A stretch of 64,000 bases of DNA from Chaetoderma sp. LZ-2023a (taxonomy: Eukaryota > Mollusca > Caudofoveata > Chaetodermatida > Chaetodermatidae): the NCBI GenBank assembly GCA_034401795.1, contig JAVVLW010001576.1, positions 1-64,000 on the forward strand, written 5' to 3'. The notes under the pieces were generated by a model. The model was not told the origin of the DNA, searched no databases, and saw only the letters and a program-made list of their open reading frames with translations. Shown in pieces: positions 62,541 through 64,000 of this stretch (positions are counted from its first letter, which is position 1; each line of letters starts with the position of its first letter). The translations under genes and the position numbers were made by a program.

Positions 62541-62669
62541 CTTAGTGTTAGCGAGCTTGATTGACACCTCAAAAGGTGTGACAATATGCAATGAGAATGT
62601 CTCTTCTTTGAAGCATGTACAGGTGATGGTCTGCTGGCCAGGAATGTCCACCTCAATGTCATACTGAAC
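62541..62669 (-). CDS. TRAPPC11: TRAPPC11 exon (129 bp)
   Basis: Acceptor 'gtggaataaacag' precedes 62669; donor 'aag|gtatcgctg' follows 62541. 43 codons, phase 0 at both ends: begins VQYDIEVDIPGQQTITCTCF, ends HIVTPFEVSIKLANTK. The PF.VS.K...TK motif and its continuation into exon 46710-46817 identify TRAPPC11. Only nine intron bases remain before DIRS-B begins, so donor recognition now depends on transposon sequence from position +10. Upstream exons are outside the window or unrecognised. Confidence 0.83.
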
Positions 62670-64000
62670 CTGTTTATTCCACAAATACAAAATAAAGGTA
62701 TTAAAGAATAAATCTACATAACCAACTTGTTATAAAAACCTACATTTTATAAACTTACAACAGAGCAAGCAAGTAAGTAAGAAGTGTTGTGACATCCAGA
62801 GAGACAATTCTCAGCAAAATGTTAGTTAGAACTGAGCAACCCAACCCCTATATACTAACCAAATTGTTGCTCAATGGTACTGTTCCTATAAAACCTGTTT
62901 ATAATATATCGGCTCATATATACATTGTATAATCTTTCAACAGGTACTGATGTGACTCAAATAAACAAACGAGAGCTATTGCAAGTACCAGTCAATCTGC
63001 TATCTTGTAACAAGTCGGCTCTCTCATCATGCAGCCATTGGATTATTGCTTTATGCATGAAATGTGTCCAATATAATGCTTAAATTCATAATATCTACAG
63101 CATTATATGCTAAGAAATCATGAAAGTCCATGAAAGGGAACATGGAAGCGTGTTCTGTAAAGTTAATTCACTCAGCTCATTAGAATAAAATAAGCTGATA
63201 ACGCAATCTCTCTTGAAAAATATTTTTGGAATTCAGAATAAAACCTATCAGTGAGTTATGTTTAAGTCAAGACAAATAATTTAATAAATTTCACAAGCAG
63301 AAAACACTTGTAAAAAGTACAAGAATGCGGTTGCAATGCAACTATGAAGCTTGTCTTTATGACGTTGCAATGATCTATGAAACTCAACTTCAAAATACAA
63401 TATTACTTACATAGACAGAGGCTAACTAGAGAAGGCCTATTAATACACCCATCATTGACCATTACGTTTGGCTTTTTTTACCCTAAAGTCATTGTGCCAT
63501 GCCTTCTTATTATAAGTGAGGGATATGTCCAAGTTTGAGTCGAGTATGTTTAACCAACGCTGAGATATAAATACACAATGTTATTGTTGAAAAGAAGTGT
63601 TTACCAAGGACAAGGTGACTTGACTTTTTTACAAGGTCATTGTGCCATACCCTCTCACTACAGGGAGACATGTGTCCAACTTTGGGTGTAATTTGATTAA
63701 CCATGACAAGATATGAACCCTTAACATAAAGGCTTTTTTTATTATTACACTGAATTTGACCTTCGACATTTTGGGTGGCATGGTGATTATGTCATGTCCA
63801 CTTGTTATCGGTGTTCTGTCCGACTACTGAAGGGTACAAAGAACGACAGACAGTTAACCTCTGCATGCATGAGTATCGACTTTATTAGATTTCAAACACG
63901 ATGGATGCGTATACACTAATCTGTTGAGTGCATGTTGCGAGTGCATGAAAGCGTTGATTACGTTCGTTGCGTGTGTTCATGGAAACATGGATGCGTGGAT
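62670..64000 (-). other. TRAPPC11 upstream intron sequence
   Basis: No exon recognised. A two-unit repeat of about 150 bp lies at 63480-63720 ('aagtcattgtgccatgcc' / 'aggtcattgtgccatacc'). Confidence 0.5.

Overview
This 64 kb window is animal nuclear DNA: low gene density, AT-rich, full of microsatellites, minisatellites and dispersed repeats, with short exons joined by GT-AG introns. The repeat types (DIRS retrotransposons, Tc1 transposons, long 'AAGATGGC' repeats and 'GTGACCTTGACC' tandem repeats) suggest a marine lophotrochozoan, most likely a mollusc. That assignment is inference; no marker gene fixes the species.

Host gene. Six exons on the minus strand (62541-62669, 46710-46817, 45387-45435, 44146-44191, 41743-41977, 36997-37164) join in a consistent reading phase into 245 codons. 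They read as the C-terminal part of TRAPPC11 (TRAPP complex subunit 11, 'foie gras' homologue), which acts in ER-Golgi traffic. The upstream exons and the final short exon were not found. The intron between the first two exons is about 15.7 kb, and about 88% of it is two DIRS retrotransposons.

DIRS elements. All three lie on the minus strand and have inverted terminal repeats plus an internal complementary region (ICR) near the 3' end, the DIRS-1 architecture. DIRS-A1 (16608-23397) and DIRS-A2 (48423-55224) are one family. DIRS-B (55482-62531) is a second, related family and looks structurally complete: gag-like ORF, reverse transcriptase/RNase H ORF, and a tyrosine recombinase ORF overlapping the RT/RH ORF in another frame for about 2 kb. 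DIRS-B begins nine bases inside a TRAPPC11 intron, right after the splice donor.

Tc1 transposons. Two nearly identical 1655-bp copies occur on the plus strand (14631-16285 and 30483-32137). The first has an open 341-aa DDE transposase; the second is frameshifted.

Other coding remnants. Fragments of one multi-copy orphan invertebrate gene family occur at 6707-7915, 24179-24379 and 29610-30012 (all minus). A broken coiled-coil coding remnant lies at 32643-33328.

Repeats. The rest is mainly: a 29-bp minisatellite with higher-order structure (3786-5468); a complex repeat built of roughly 600-bp monomers carrying AAGATGGC motifs (six blocks); 137-bp, 39-bp and 24-bp tandem arrays; a probable SINE with a 10-bp target duplication (35471-35705); and several foldback elements, including one with perfect 37-bp arms (47176-47324). 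I saw no tRNA, rRNA, CRISPR or prokaryotic signal.
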